A DNA stretch of 64,000 bases from Vandiemenella viatica (taxonomy: Eukaryota > Arthropoda > Insecta > Orthoptera > Morabidae). A program made the translations under genes and the position numbers. Below, piece by piece: positions 44,948 to 56,419 of the stretch (position 1 is the stretch's first letter; the number at the start of each line of letters is the position of its first letter). The stretch lies in contig JARYHS010006964.1 in NCBI GenBank assembly GCA_031002005.1, forward strand, positions 1,736,001-1,800,000, given 5' to 3'. The notes under the pieces are model-generated. The model saw only the letters and a list, made by a program, of their open reading frames with translations. It did no database searches and was not told the origin of the DNA.

Positions 44948-47900
44948 TTACATTTTCTGTTTTTCAGTGTGTATTTTTGCAGCATGATGCATTCTCAGTC
45001 TGACAAACATATCAATAATTTTCTTTGTAAGCAGGATAATATAATTTTCAGGATAAACATTTTCAAACATGTGATCACTAAGATCAGCGAACAAATTATT
45101 AAAGTTACATTCCTGCAAAATAACTATTTTTAATTTTTGCTTTAAATCATCTGTCATTACTTTCATATCACATTGAATGAATTCATTCCTTATACATCTT
45201 TCAGCAATTTTGCATATATGTACAACACTTGCTAAGGGATAATGCAATCCCCCATTATCCTTAGCAGCAATAAACAAAGTAGTAGAGGAAATATTATTTT
45301 CTGCAAACAGAGAAGATGTACAAATATTGCAAGAGAAAGTCTTTGCAACTTTCATGGCAACAAATCCTGAAATATAAACAATTACATTTTCAATATAATT
45401 GGAAAGATTTTATGAAAGGGTATAATCTGAAAACAATTCCTGATCAGTCATAGTTAGCGGCATTTCCAGGGAATCTTGTCCTAACTATTAGTTTCTAGAA
45501 AATAACACAGGATCCATTTCCAATGAGATTGTGTGCCCACACTGCAGATTACAGTTGTATCTTGGGGAGTACAATTACCACGATTGCATGATTTAATGCA
45601 ATTAAATACAAGAAGCTGTTTGTATGCAGCTTTGAATTGCATCACATTAGGATTTTTGTTCCAACCTAAATGTCCTCTAATACAAGAAAAAAACATTTCC
45701 ACATAGTCCTGACTCATTTTGTACATGGGAATATATAACAACTTCTTTCTCTGAATTAAATCTGAAACAAGCCCCTAATTATATGAATGAGACTTAGAAA
45801 TCCTAAAACAAAAAACTTCCTTGGGGACTCTATCAAACAAATTCCATCTTCTCTTTTAAGATTTACTATATATGATTCTGCTTCCTTAGGAATGCAGCAA
45901 CAGCTTGAAAATTTTTTTCAGACAGGGCTGATTTAAATCCCTTAGCAAGTTTATTCATTGAATTGCCCAAGTCAAAGAGCCTGTCAAACATTTCACAATA
46001 TTTAGCAGTTGCTGAAGATTCTGTGAAATTAGAATGTTTTAAATCCCTTTCCAAAAATTCCAGGGCTCTGGCTACTGAAAAACTTAACAACTGTACTGCT
46101 AAGTTTACTTTCATTTTTTGTGTTGCAAAAAAAAAAACATGCTTTCGCCTTAACTTATTTGAAAGAGATAACCCTTCTTTCTCCTGGACAAAACTTAAAT
46201 CTACAATATACTGCCATTTTATTAATCTACCTTGCTGGTCTTTCAACACTTTCATGTCCCCCCAAGACATTCCTTGCCAATTTCATCATATGGCACGGAT
46301 CCAACAAAACATAAACACTGTCCCCAGTGGCAGGATGTTTAAAAGATGATCTGAACTCATCTGCATTAAAATTACACCCTAACTGTCTTGCCATACTCAA
46401 GTTTGTGGAAAGTTCATCACATGTCACACATACAATATGAACTCTAACATCATTTAAAATTTGCAGTATAATGTTGCATTTATCACTGCTACTTATGCCA
46501 TCCCCTAAAAAGTAACGTATAGGGATTTTCCAAGAAGCATTAATAGCAACACACATCACCACACAAAGCTTCCTTTGGTTCCCTTCCTTCTTCACTTGCA
46601 GCACAATGCATATGACCCATTTTTACATAACCCACAAATTCTTCACCATTCCACAGAATGCCTTTTCTGATGGCCATCTCATCCAGTATTATACATCCAT
46701 ATATTTCATATTTACAAACACAGGTAAACTGTTCAATATAAGCTAATGATTCTGCAACAAAGCCTGGATTGCCATCAATCACATTGTACCATCTAGGAAG
46801 TGTAGATGGATGAGGTAAACAATTGTCAAATGATTCTCTGACAAATATGTACGCCGCAGGTGAATGAAAATACAAAGTCAAGGCAAATGTTTTTAATTTG
46901 TGACTGTAACCAGCATTTCTGCCAGATTTTGACAGGCAACCAACTCTGTAAAAACACAAAAAAAAAGAAAAAAGAATTCTCTATAATATGGCTCACATCT
47001 CCAGTAATTTGGCACTTTTCTTTTAACTCTTGCACCAACTGCAACATAGAATCAATTTTCTTGTACTTTGTTATGTTCTTGGAAACTTCCTTTTCATATT
47101 TGTTCTTGTACTTCACAATGCTGTATTTTTTCCTCTCTATTACTGCTTCATATTTCACATATTTTACAGATTTTGCTATGTCATATGTATGGTAATGCTC
47201 CACATAGTACTCTTGTTTCCTGACTTCATGACAAATATTTTCAGAAAGAACTGGGATTTTTCTTTCCTTTGTAGGTGGTCTGGCAAGTCTTCTGAAAAAC
47301 ATTATACACTGTTGATAGTATACATTTCACATAGCATGGTAGTAATTATTTACCCAAATATTTATTCACAGATAGTGTATTACTTCCAGGGCCGCATTTA
47401 GGCTCTGTGGGCCCCTAGGCTATACATGTGGTGCGGGCCCCCTGTCGCCAGTGGCTGGATGATTAAATTTCGAAATATTCGAAATTCGACCTAAAAAATT
47501 TATGGGCGAGGGTTGTGTGTGGTGAGGGGCCCCTCTTTGTAGTGCGGGCCCCCTTTGTTGTGCGGGCCCCTAGGCTACAGCCTATGTAGCCTATGCTTAA
47601 ATGCAGCCCTGATTACTTCTACATATGGTGCAGCTAAAATAACGAAGCTTTGATACTAAGAATATTACAGCACTTTGCATATACATTATTGAAAAGCTTG
47701 TAGTCCTTACCTTCGATATATTGTCTGGAAAGCGGAAAATTGCTGGCACTGCAGAAGGTTTCAGGATCTTTTTATTTCCGTTTTCCCAAAAAGCATTCTT
47801 TTTCAAAGTGTTGTGAACATATTACACTATGTTCTGAGGGAGTAAAACTGTCCCGGCGTATTTTAGCTAACCACTCCTTCAATTGATTTAAATCTCGGAG

Positions 47901-48070
47901 CGGAAATCTGTATCGAAAGAAAATATTAAACACGGTCAAACCACATCCAGGCAATAAGATAGTAGAAGATTCCGAACTTATTTAAATGCATACTTACTTG
48001 TGAAATGATAAATTTGTGCCTCTTGTAGCACGGTTGGTGCAATTATATACAGCGCAAGACTTAACCGTGG
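44948..48070 (-). pseudogene. P-element / THAP9-like transposase, multi-exon, damaged
   Basis: This is a DNA transposase of the P-element family: an N-terminal THAP zinc finger for DNA binding, then a coiled coil, an RNase H-like catalytic domain split by an insertion, and a C-terminal tail. Exon 1 (48070-47991) carries SCAVYNCTNRATRGTNLSFH. Exon 2 (47907-47711) has FPLRDLNQLKEWL, HSVICSQHF and, in another frame, ILKPSAVPAIF. Exon 3 (47291-46997) is a lysine-rich coiled coil. Exon 4 (46945-45865) holds FALTLYFHSPAAYIFVRESF, IILDEMAIRKGILWNGEEF, VHIVCVTCDELSTN and LDPCHMMKLARN. Later exons hold KMSQDYVEMFFSCIRGHLGW and YIENVIVYISGFVAM. Candidate catalytic acids are in LDEM and CDE. Lesions: ACG where the start ATG is expected (48068-48070), two extra bases at the exon 1 donor, a frameshift near 47775, one surplus G in the G run at 46258-46263, and TAA at 45410-45412. 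It is probably inactive unless some lesions are assembly errors. Confidence 0.8.
47387..47611. mobile_element. hAT-like MITE, 225 bp, in transposase intron
   Basis: The ends are CAGGGCCGCATTTAGGC and GCTTAAATGCAGCCCTG, with a perfect 8-bp duplication ATTACTTC (47379-47386 and 47612-47619). The body is rich in GCGGGCCCC. It lies in the intron between exons 2 and 3 of the P-type gene. Confidence 0.9.
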
Positions 48071-48817
48071 TAAAAAACGCTTGGTAAGCCAAAAAATACG
48101 AATACTCGATCGGGACAACACGTATCAACTGTACAAACGTAAACACTGAAAGCTACCAGTTGCCACCAAATTGGCGGCAGGCGCGTCGTTCAATTTGCGA
48201 AGGAACACTAGCGCCGATGCTCCTTCTAGTATATAATATTTAAACTTCTTTGACTGGAGTGATGGAATGATCGTGTATGTGCTACGCTTTTGGACGTCAT
48301 CCGCATGGATGTCATCCATACGGATGACATCCAAATGGAGCGATCGTGTATGGCTACCTTTACACAGGAGTCTGGTGAGCAATCTCGTGATCAGCAATAG
48401 CTTAACACCAACTCAGCCATCACTGTGTCAGTGCCGGACAGCGTCACGATACCGCAGCCAGATGAACCACCACGACGGACGGAATTTCCACAGGATTTCG
48501 ATTAGTTTACAACCCGTAGGTGGCACGAATAAAATAGGGTATTTTTTTGGTGTGATGTCGGAAATCAGAATTTTATCAAATTAATATTGATTTTGATTGA
48601 AAGTTATTCAGCAATATAAAAAATTAAGATTAACATAATGTTCACACTGTCGTTGTTTATTTTGAGGTGAAGTTGAAATAAATTAGAAATGTGGAATAAT
48701 TTTTGCTGAACGCGATCGACGACAAATACTGGAAGAATTTTCATATAGTTTTGACTAGTGTACAGTATGTGACGACGTGGGTATAATTGTAAGGTTGCTT
48801 CTTTTTTTGTATGTTTT

Positions 48818-49032
48818 TACGTTTCGTCGACGACGAAATCATTAGAGGTGGATTAAGCCCTGGAGGCAAGTAATGGGATGAAATTCAGCCATTCCCTTTT
48901 AGAGGAACCATGCCGACATTTGCCTGGCGCGATTTCAGGAAACCATGGAAAACCATGTGTAGATGCCCGGACGGGGAATCGAACCCGCGTCGTACGGAAT
49001 GCGAGAGCGTCTCCTCTCACAACCACGCTAGG
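48818..49032 (-). repeat. tRNA-derived SINE
   Basis: On the minus strand it has the head with B-box GGTTCGATTCCCC, the body GGTTTTCCATGGTTTCCTG and the 3' signature TCTAATGATTTCGTCGTCG. Confidence 0.85.
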
Positions 49033-49540
49033 CTGTTTGCTTCTGATGTGAGGTCGGAAAAAAACAAATTATTACCCTATTTAGTTGGGCGCGGTTAACA
49101 AAAAATTATACTGATCGAATTTTAATTGGGTACAGACCAAAGTAACAGGGATAAAAAAGGGCGTGTTTAATTTCGGTGAGATTTAGTAGAGCTTGAAAAT
49201 TTACTCTGAGAGTATTGGTTTTTCTTTGAACGTTACTGGCCGGATATTTCGATTTACGCGCAGCCCAGGCGCCTCCTGGTGCAATAGGATGTGTTTCTAA
49301 TATGACCCGAGAGTTATTTATTTCAGGATGTGTTTCATTTGGATTTGAAGTCGAAAAATTATAAATTAATAATTATTTTCCGTTTAAGGCGAATGATTCA
49401 AAAACTACTCTTCTGATTTAGATGGAGTTCTTATTAATTTATAGCCCATCATCCGGCGGCTAAAATAGTGGTTGTTGCATTTTGGTGTTATGTGTTGAAG
49501 CTGATAAGGTAATTTTTCCATGAACGTCTTTCACGGAAAA
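49033..49540. other. Non-coding stretch
   Basis: No gene or repeat was recognised. Confidence 0.35.
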
Positions 49541-49863
49541 GGAAGCGTCCATAAACCATATAGTTTTATTTTGGCCTCCTGTGATTCCCTCCGCCCCCGT
49601 CCCCCCTCCTCTCACCACGTAGCCCGACGTAACTTTTGCCTCTGCCCCTCCCCCTTTTGCATGTAGCCCGAAACTTTTTTTCATGTTCATTCCAGAAGAT
49701 ATTTTGCACTGTTTTCTCTTGTCAAACTATCGTAAATTAAGTGACGGAGGTGAGTTCTGTACCTCATTTTATCTGTGACAAATAATATTAAAGAAAAGCT
49801 CCGTGGCTTGGCTTAAAATCCCCTCCCCTCCCTATAATGATCCACGTATTTTATGGATGCTCC
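49541..49863. mobile_element. MITE with C-rich tract, GGAAGCGTCCATAAA ends
   Basis: GGAAGCGTCCATAAACCATA on the left aligns inverted with CACGTATTTTATGGATGCTC on the right. A C-rich stretch (49590-49620) lies inside. It is related to the MITE at 1596-1846. Confidence 0.5.
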
Positions 49864-50043
49864 CAAACTACTGGTGGGATTTTCATTCGGTTTTATTACT
49901 GTATTGCCTGTGGTTCTTCGGTTAAAATGGTATATGTTTGATTTTGATGCGAAAAGCTGAGGAATCAAGATAAAGTATCCACAAAATTAATATCGAATCA
50001 AAAGTCAGGTTACTTCTTGAAGTCGAAAAGCTCCTCCCTCTTC

Positions 50044-50084
50044 TTCCTGACGTTTCGACCAGGCCTTAGATCATCTTCAGGGAA
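50044..50084 (-). ncRNA. Hammerhead-like motif (Penelope-like element relic)
   Basis: The minus strand reads CTGAAGATGATC (50080-50069), a short loop, then GGTCGAAACGTCAGG (50060-50046). CTGAAGA, GAAA and a GTC cleavage triplet stand in hammerhead order. GATC/GGTC forms a four-pair stem II and TTCC/GGAA a stem I. Such minimal motifs are known from the terminal repeats of Penelope-like elements. The first stem II pair does not form well, and no Penelope coding sequence was found nearby. Confidence 0.4.
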
Positions 50085-50119
50085 CTTACTCGTAGCCACC
50101 TGCTGAGTCTGCTAGTTAC

Positions 50120-50198
50120 TGACGTTATGGCAGACTCAGCAGGAAGCAATATCATAGTTTTTGCCCCTGCTTGGAAAATTCCTAGATCCGCCACTGAG
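50120..50198. repeat. hAT-type terminus (one end only)
   Basis: The sequence CCTAGATCCGCCACTG ends at 50198, the reverse of the CAGTGGCGGATC type terminus also seen at 59031. A partner end was not found. Confidence 0.4.
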
Positions 50199-51340
50199 AA
50201 GGGCTTCACTCACCAAAGTTAGAACCATCCGAGAAGAAGAAGGTCGAAAAAGCATCACGTCCCATTGTTGATGTCCATTAAGACGGTGTTGGTCACAGGT
50301 CAGAGTATCTAACTAACAAATCAAGATGTTTATTACAAATCAAATGTTACAGTGGAACACAGTTCCGATAATGTAATGTTTCACTTCGCTCGATCAAGTC
50401 ATCCACAATAGATAAATTAATAGTTACATTAAAGAAGCAATTAAACATGTAAACATGTTATAATGAATGAGGCGTTGTTAAATTAAATTCAGTTGTACTT
50501 TACTTTACTGTTGCATTTTGTACCAATTAATAAAAACGAAATTTGGAAAAAGTTGCAGCTTTCACTTTTACCTTTCTTAGTGCATAAGTATGACCCAATG
50601 ACGTCAATTAGAATCATTTCAGAATTTCTATCCTGAAATGCATTTTGAATAAGTTTTTTTTCACATTCTTGTTTGATTAGACCCAAATACTAGAAAAGTT
50701 AAAAAAATAAATTCCGGTCAGAAAGATTTAAGGTAAAGATCCAAAATGGACGAACCCATTTTTTAGTGACGCGTTTCTTCTTTGATCATCTACTCAAGAG
50801 AATTTCCTGCTAATGATTTAAGGAACGTTACATGTATTAACTTATCTTTTCCTCCTGACTTCAGTGAAAGTAAGTTACTCTTAGCCAATGGTAATTTAAA
50901 GTCAATACTCATGATAAATCGTTGTCCCTGAATTTTTTTAAAAAAAAGTAGAAATTGGTGGTATAAAAATATACTGCGTTAAGAAGTCCCTAATCCAGAG
51001 GTCGATAAAATGATTATATTATAAACTCATTCTTCCAGTATCATTTGATGATGAACTAAACTCGACAGGTTGCAGGAAGAAATGCTAAATTCTGCATTTA
51101 CTGGGAAGGATGATGACGGAATACTCCAGGGAAGTTATCAATTTCAGGTAAAACAGCTACCTTCGATAAACTATAGACTGAACAGACTGAATAAACTGGG
51201 ATAGTATGGGACCCACATTTTTTGAATGAAATACAGGAATTGGAGGGATGAAAAGGAAGTTTTGTCGAAAACTTCTGCAGTTACTGGTTTAGTAAAACAT
51301 TTAGCTTTATTATAAATGAAAAACAGAATATCGATGAATA
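50199..51340. other. Non-coding stretch
   Basis: No gene or known repeat was recognised. Confidence 0.35.
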
Positions 51341-51349
51341 GAGTACAGG

Positions 51350-51560
51350 GAGTGTTGAGGCATGTATTTACTGTGATGTTTGGATGGTTATTGGTAGAAT
51401 AAATTGGATTAGCAAGTCAAAGAGAATAACTGGGAGCACTTGATTTCAGGAGTAAGGGAGTGGGAAAATTTTCTTTTTCAGGCATTGAAGTGACAAAATT
51501 AAACTGGCAAGTGATATGCCAAACAAATGTCGTCAAATCCAAATAGAAATTAAACTAAAT
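51350..51560 (+). pseudogene. Decayed CR1-like reverse transcriptase tail
   Basis: Broken plus frames give FRSKGVGKFSFS followed by shifted remains of the tail. This matches FRHKGVGRFSFL of the better copy at 33445-33836. It is too decayed to date. Confidence 0.5.
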
Positions 51561-52140
51561 ATTCATAAAAGGCAAGTAGGAAAATAACATCGTAAAAATT
51601 AAATAAACAATTAATTGAGTTGGTAACTTACCACTGAAGCATGTATCCCCTTGCCACTCAATCAATTTATAAAAAAAAAAAAAAATGAATAAGTTACGTG
51701 AAATATTAAAATAATTTAAAGTTCCAATATTATAAAAGTAGTTATGTTTAGAAATTGACACCAAGGCACAGATTCAGTGGCAGTTAATTATTACCAACGT
51801 TAATCTTAGTAATCTTGCAAATGAAAAAGTTTAGATGGAAGCGTGTTTGGACTATTTGCTTCAATCACGCTTTAATTGCTCAGCAGATTTAATGACCAGA
51901 AATGATTTGTATTTGTGTTGCATAATTATTGTTTACCTGTGCGATGTGCACTGTTCTACTCTGTATATTACCTAGGAGTTTATTTATACCAGTAGCTGGT
52001 CAGTTTGCTATTTATACCGGATAATCTTTGGATATAATGATCTTAAAGGCTATATCAATTTTATTATAAATTTGTTAGGGAAAAAAATTCCAATTGTAGT
52101 ATTAATTACAGTATTCTATAATACATAACTAACTGTGTTA
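51561..52140. other. Non-coding stretch
   Basis: No gene was seen. It includes an A13 run at 51671-51684. Confidence 0.35.
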
Positions 52141-52234
52141 TATCATCAGCATGGAAGTGTACATTTACATCTATACTCTGCAATTAACAATTACTGTGGG
52201 TGGCGGAGGGTGCTAAGCAAGCACCAATCCAATT

Positions 52235-54960
52235 TTAGTGTATTCCAATCCCGAACATAAAAGGAAAGAAAGAATGCATAAATGTATCAGTACGGCATCT
52301 TATCTCTCGAATCTTATCCCTCCTGTCATTGCGACCTAAATAGGTTGGCGGAAGAAGTATTTTGATGCACTCGTAAAGTAAAGATTTTCGCATATTCTTC
52401 AACAAATTCAAACGAAAACGACCTCGTCTGTTCGCCAAACAATCCCAGCCCAACCAACGTATCAGCACTGTGACACTTACATAAGGACTGTAACTAGCGG
52501 TCACGAATCGAGCGGCTCTCCTCTGTACTTTCTCTAACGTGTCAATCAATCCCTTGCGATATGGATCCCAAACAGCACAACAGTATTCCAAATGCGGACG
52601 CACAAGTTTATTGTACGCTATTTCCTTTGTATGGGCATTGCAACTTCTCAAAATACGACCTATAAAACGTAGTTTAGAATTAGCTTTGCCTACGATAGAA
52701 GTTATGTGCAAGTACCATTTCATGTTGCTTTGTACTGTTACCGCCTAGATATTTCAGGGAATCAATCATGTCAACAACTAAATTGTTAACTTTATACTCG
52801 TGAGCAAACGGGGTCTTTTTATTACTTATTTACATTTCCTTGCACTTTTTACAGTTAAGTGTAAGCTGCCATTTACGGCACAATTCCAAAATAACATCCA
52901 GATCGCGCTGTATTTCTAAGCAATCGTCAGAGCATCTCACTTCCCTATAAATAAGTGCATCATCAGCAAAAAATCGCATCCTGCAATTAACGTTGCCACC
53001 GAGATCGTTTACAAAAATTAAGAAAAGAAGTGGTCCTATTACACTTCCTTGAGGAACATCTAGGTTTGAAGAGCCTTCCCCGTCAACAACGACCTACTGC
53101 GACCGACCAATTAGAAAATCGCGTATTTATTCGCAGATCTGATCAGATATACCGTACGCTCGAATCTTGGCCAAAAGCCGGTTATGTAGTACAGAGTCAA
53201 AAGCATTTTGGAAATCCAAGAAAATAGCATCAATTTGTGATCCTACATCGATAACCTTCATTATGTCATGCGAAAATACAGCCAGTTGCGTTTCACACGA
53301 CCGGTTCTTACGAAATCGGTGTTGGTTTGCTGTAAGTAGCTCGTTTTCATCCAGAAACTTCATAACGTTAGAGCATATGACATGCTCCAGAATTCTACTG
53401 CAGACAGATGTTAGAGATATGGGTCGATAATTCCTAGGATCTGTCCGATCACCTTTCTTGAAAACTGGAATCACCTGCGCTATTTTCCAGTCAAAAGGTG
53501 CTTTTCATTCTTCTAAAGATTTACGAAATATATCTGACAGAAATGGTTCTATTTCTTCCGCGTATTCCGAAAATGCTCTTACTGGTATACCATCAAGACC
53601 TGGTGGCTTCCCCCATTTCAGGAGCTTTAATTGCTTTATGATACCTACACTATCAATTTGAACAGGATACATCTCAAATTCTACACGCCACCCAAAAGCG
53701 GGAATGTTTTCCATGTTTTCGTCAGTGAAAGAATTTTTAAATTCGGTGTTAAATACGGTAGCCTTTTGGCGGCTGTTATCAATTTCCCGACCGTCTTGTA
53801 GTAGATTGACATATTGTTGTCACTACCACTAAATTTTTTACAAACGACCAAAATTTGTTTGGGTTTTCGTTGAGACTCTTGGAAAGTGAGTTACATCTAA
53901 AGTCGTTAAAAGACTCGCGCATCGCATTCTTAATATGTTCTCTTGTCTCAGCTAACTTTTCTAAATCACTCCAATACATCGTCCTTCTTGAGCGTGCATG
54001 TATATTCCTTTGCTTTTTTAGTAACCGTTTAACTTCACGTGTATACCACGGGGGATAGTTCCCATCCCTGATTGTCCTTTTCGGTATATATATACGTCCA
54101 TAGCTTCCCTGACTATATGCATGGATCGAAGCCACATACCTTCAACCGAGCATCTTCCTTCTATAAAGGTAATGTAATTATCCCTCAAAAACGTTCTTAA
54201 ACTCTCCTTTGGGGCCTTTTCAAACCTGTAAACGACCCTTTCTTTTTTATTTTTGCGCGCAGCTATTAATTTTACTGTAGCAATTACAGCATTATGATCA
54301 CTTATTCCCATGCTGGTAGAAATGTCGCTGAATAATTCAGGCCTATTCGTAAAGAGAATATCTAAAATGTTTTCGTTATCGTTGTGGCACCGCGTTGGTT
54401 CTGTGACGAGCTGCTCAAGATTAAGATCTGAGATAAGGTCAAGAATAATTTCACAAGAAATTTTATCCCTGCCACCATTAACGTGGACGTAATTAGTCTA
54501 GTCGATATATGGAAAGTTGAAGTCACCTCCTAGTATTATTCCATGATCCGGAAATTGTCCATCAATGTTACTTACATTAGTTCTTAAGGCCTCCACAATA
54601 GCTACATCTGCAACTGGTGGACGATAGAAAAATCCTATTACAAGTTTCGTCCTATCTATGTTTAATCTAATCCATAGGATTTCACAGACCATATCGATAT
54701 TTAATTCGGTACACGACAGGTGTTTACTAACAGCTATAAATACACCGCCTCCATTAGAATTCAACCTATCCTTACGGAAAACATTCATGCTATTGTTAAT
54801 AACTTCTGCTGAACTTACATCCGGTTTTAACCAGCTTTCAGTACCTAATACACTATCTGCTTCTTCTGTGCTACTAATAATGCTTTCGAGCTCAGGCTGC
54901 TTATTACAAACACTTCTGTAGTTAATAACTAGCACTTTTAACAGTCGAGACTGATTTACG
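52235..54960 (-). pseudogene. ORF2: endonuclease plus reverse transcriptase (CR1-like)
   Basis: This is the enzyme of a non-LTR retrotransposon: an AP-type endonuclease nicks the target and the reverse transcriptase copies RNA from the nick. The endonuclease starts MLVINYRSVCNKQPELESII (54935), with LGTESWLKP, GFFYRPP, GGDFNFPYID and SDHNAV (54300). The reverse transcriptase follows: GKPPGLDGIP (about 53610), VIPVFKKGDRTDPRNYRPIS (53474-53420), AIFLDFQNAFDSV (53240), PQGSVIGPLLF (53040), FFADDALIY with the catalytic aspartates (about 52970) and the tail KLVRPHLEYCCAVWDPYRKG. Breaks include a TAG right after NFPYID (about 54498), a frameshift near 54060, and others near 53505 and 52740. All main domains are nonetheless readable, so the insertion is moderately young. 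Confidence 0.85.
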
Positions 54961-55079
54961 CTACTCCTAACATATGGTGCCGAATTTGATTGGGCTGCCC
55001 CTAACCATATTCCCAGTTTCGGGTCTTTCTACCTCAGCCTAAAAAATCCCCCAATGCACTTCACACGGCCCCTGCCACC

Positions 55080-55991
55080 CGTGTAGCCGATTCACGCGTG
55101 TAGTGCACACCTGATCTATCCAAAGGAACCCTACACGACTCGACCCCAGGGCGAAGATCCAGGAATCTGCAGCCATGATTATCGCAGAAAACGCCGCAGT
55201 CTCTGGTTCAGACCCTCGACTCGGCTCTGAACCAGAGGTCCACAGTCGGTTGTATCGACAATGCTGCAGATAGTTAACTCAGCCGTAATCTTGCGGTCAT
55301 CAACCACAGATATCGCCCTTTGAGCAAGCCGCCGGAAGGAAGATAGGATATTCTCCGACCCCAGGCAGCAAGCATCATTGCTGCCGACATGTGCTACAAT
55401 ATGCAGCTGACTACACCTCGTCTGTTCAATGGCATCCGGGATGGCCTGTTCCACATCTTGGATCAGATATCCCGGAATGCACAATGAATAGACACAGGAC
55501 TTCATTCCTGACATATTTGCCATGTTCCTAAGGGGCTCAATGTAACGCCTAACGTTGGAGCTACCTACCACCAAAATCCCCTTCTGTGGTCGCTCAGGCC
55601 TTGCGGGCGGGGGGGGGGGGGCTGGAAACTCGCAGTTAATGATTGTGGATCCATAAACACATCAAACCTATTGGACAGTGATACAAGCTTGCCCGCCTGG
55701 GATTCAGAGTTGTTAGACTGCCCCCGCATGCGGCGTCGACGTCCGGAAATCACACACCAGGCACCGTTAGGTGGCTGCCACACAGATCTCAGCCTGGACT
55801 GCAGGTTCAATTATTGCTAGCGGAGAACATGTAAGAGCACTAGCTTCATCAGGGTCTCTCATAACACATCTGCTGCAGTCACCAACGGCAGCTTCCAGTC
55901 TAGTAACTTTCGTTAGAAAAGCTGCAAGTTGTGCGCGAAAATCAGCCATCTCAGCCCGCGCCTGCACACAGCAATGACAGTCCCTACACAT
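55080..55991 (-). pseudogene. ORF1: coiled coil and SGNH esterase-like domain
   Basis: ORF1 proteins of CR1-group elements bind RNA, and some carry an esterase of the SGNH hydrolase fold. Here the N-terminus (MCRDCHCCVQARAEMADFRA) is cysteine-rich and leads into a short coiled coil (FLTKVTRLEAAVGDCSRC). After a stop near 55767 the frame continues through a basic, proline-rich linker to the esterase: VGSSNVRRY (block I serine), HVGSNDACC (block III asparagine) and RSGVHYT (block V histidine, with the usual aspartate displaced). A frame change falls at a run of G near 55611-55621, which may be a sequencing error. Confidence 0.7.
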
Positions 55992-56129
55992 ATTACTTTT
56001 GTACCAAAAACTACGGATAAGATGAAAGGTTAACTAACTGAGTGATCTAAAGAAACTGTTCGGTACTTCCTAACAACCGCTTGTCACGACTTTAGGAAAG
56101 AACCTAAATTCACACAGAACGCACTTTCT

Positions 56130-56405
56130 CACGTTACGGTTGTTGGAGACCAACTGTCTACTGGCGCTGTTAAACAAATATGCGTTGGAACAAAAGCTAT
56201 GTACACATTTTAAATTAAATTAACACAGTAGACACTTCTCACGTAACGGTTGCTGGTAACTGTCTACTGGCGCTTTTAACCAAATAAGCAAAGATGGAAC
56301 ACAAGCTACCTACAAACTTTAACTTAAATTAACACAGTGGGCATTTCCTCACGTAACGGTTGCTGGAGACCAACTGTCTACTTGCGCTATTAACCAAAAG
56401 TGTTA
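56130..56405 (-). repeat. 110-bp tandem monomers in the CR1-like 5' region
   Basis: CACGTWACGGTTG begins at 56130, 56240 and 56350, exactly 110 bases apart. Each is followed by AACTGTCTACTKGCGCT. Two full units and a partial third sit upstream of ORF1. Confidence 0.85.
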
Positions 56406-56419
56406 AGTTTAGCGCCAGT

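Larger units (their letters stand above)
43123..48362 (-). mobile_element. P-element/THAP9-type transposon (candidate, full span)
   Basis: Inverted sequences bound a THAP plus DDE transposase. The left end TAAAGGTGGCCATATACGAT at 43123 matches the reversed right end TAAAGGTAGCCATACACGAT ending at 48362, and both continue with CGCTCCAT. No 8-bp target duplication was found, so the left copy could instead belong to a related foldback element (43123-43366). Confidence 0.55.
52150..56405 (-). mobile_element. CR1-like non-LTR retrotransposon, nearly complete
   Basis: Read on the minus strand, it has a 5' region with 110-bp tandem monomers (56405-56130), ORF1 (about 55991-55080), ORF2 with endonuclease and reverse transcriptase (about 54960-52235), and a 3' end carrying GCAGAGTATAGATGTAAATG (about 52185-52165). 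The 4.25-kb span and the order are those of the CR1/L2 group. Several stops and frame changes show it is no longer active. Confidence 0.8.
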
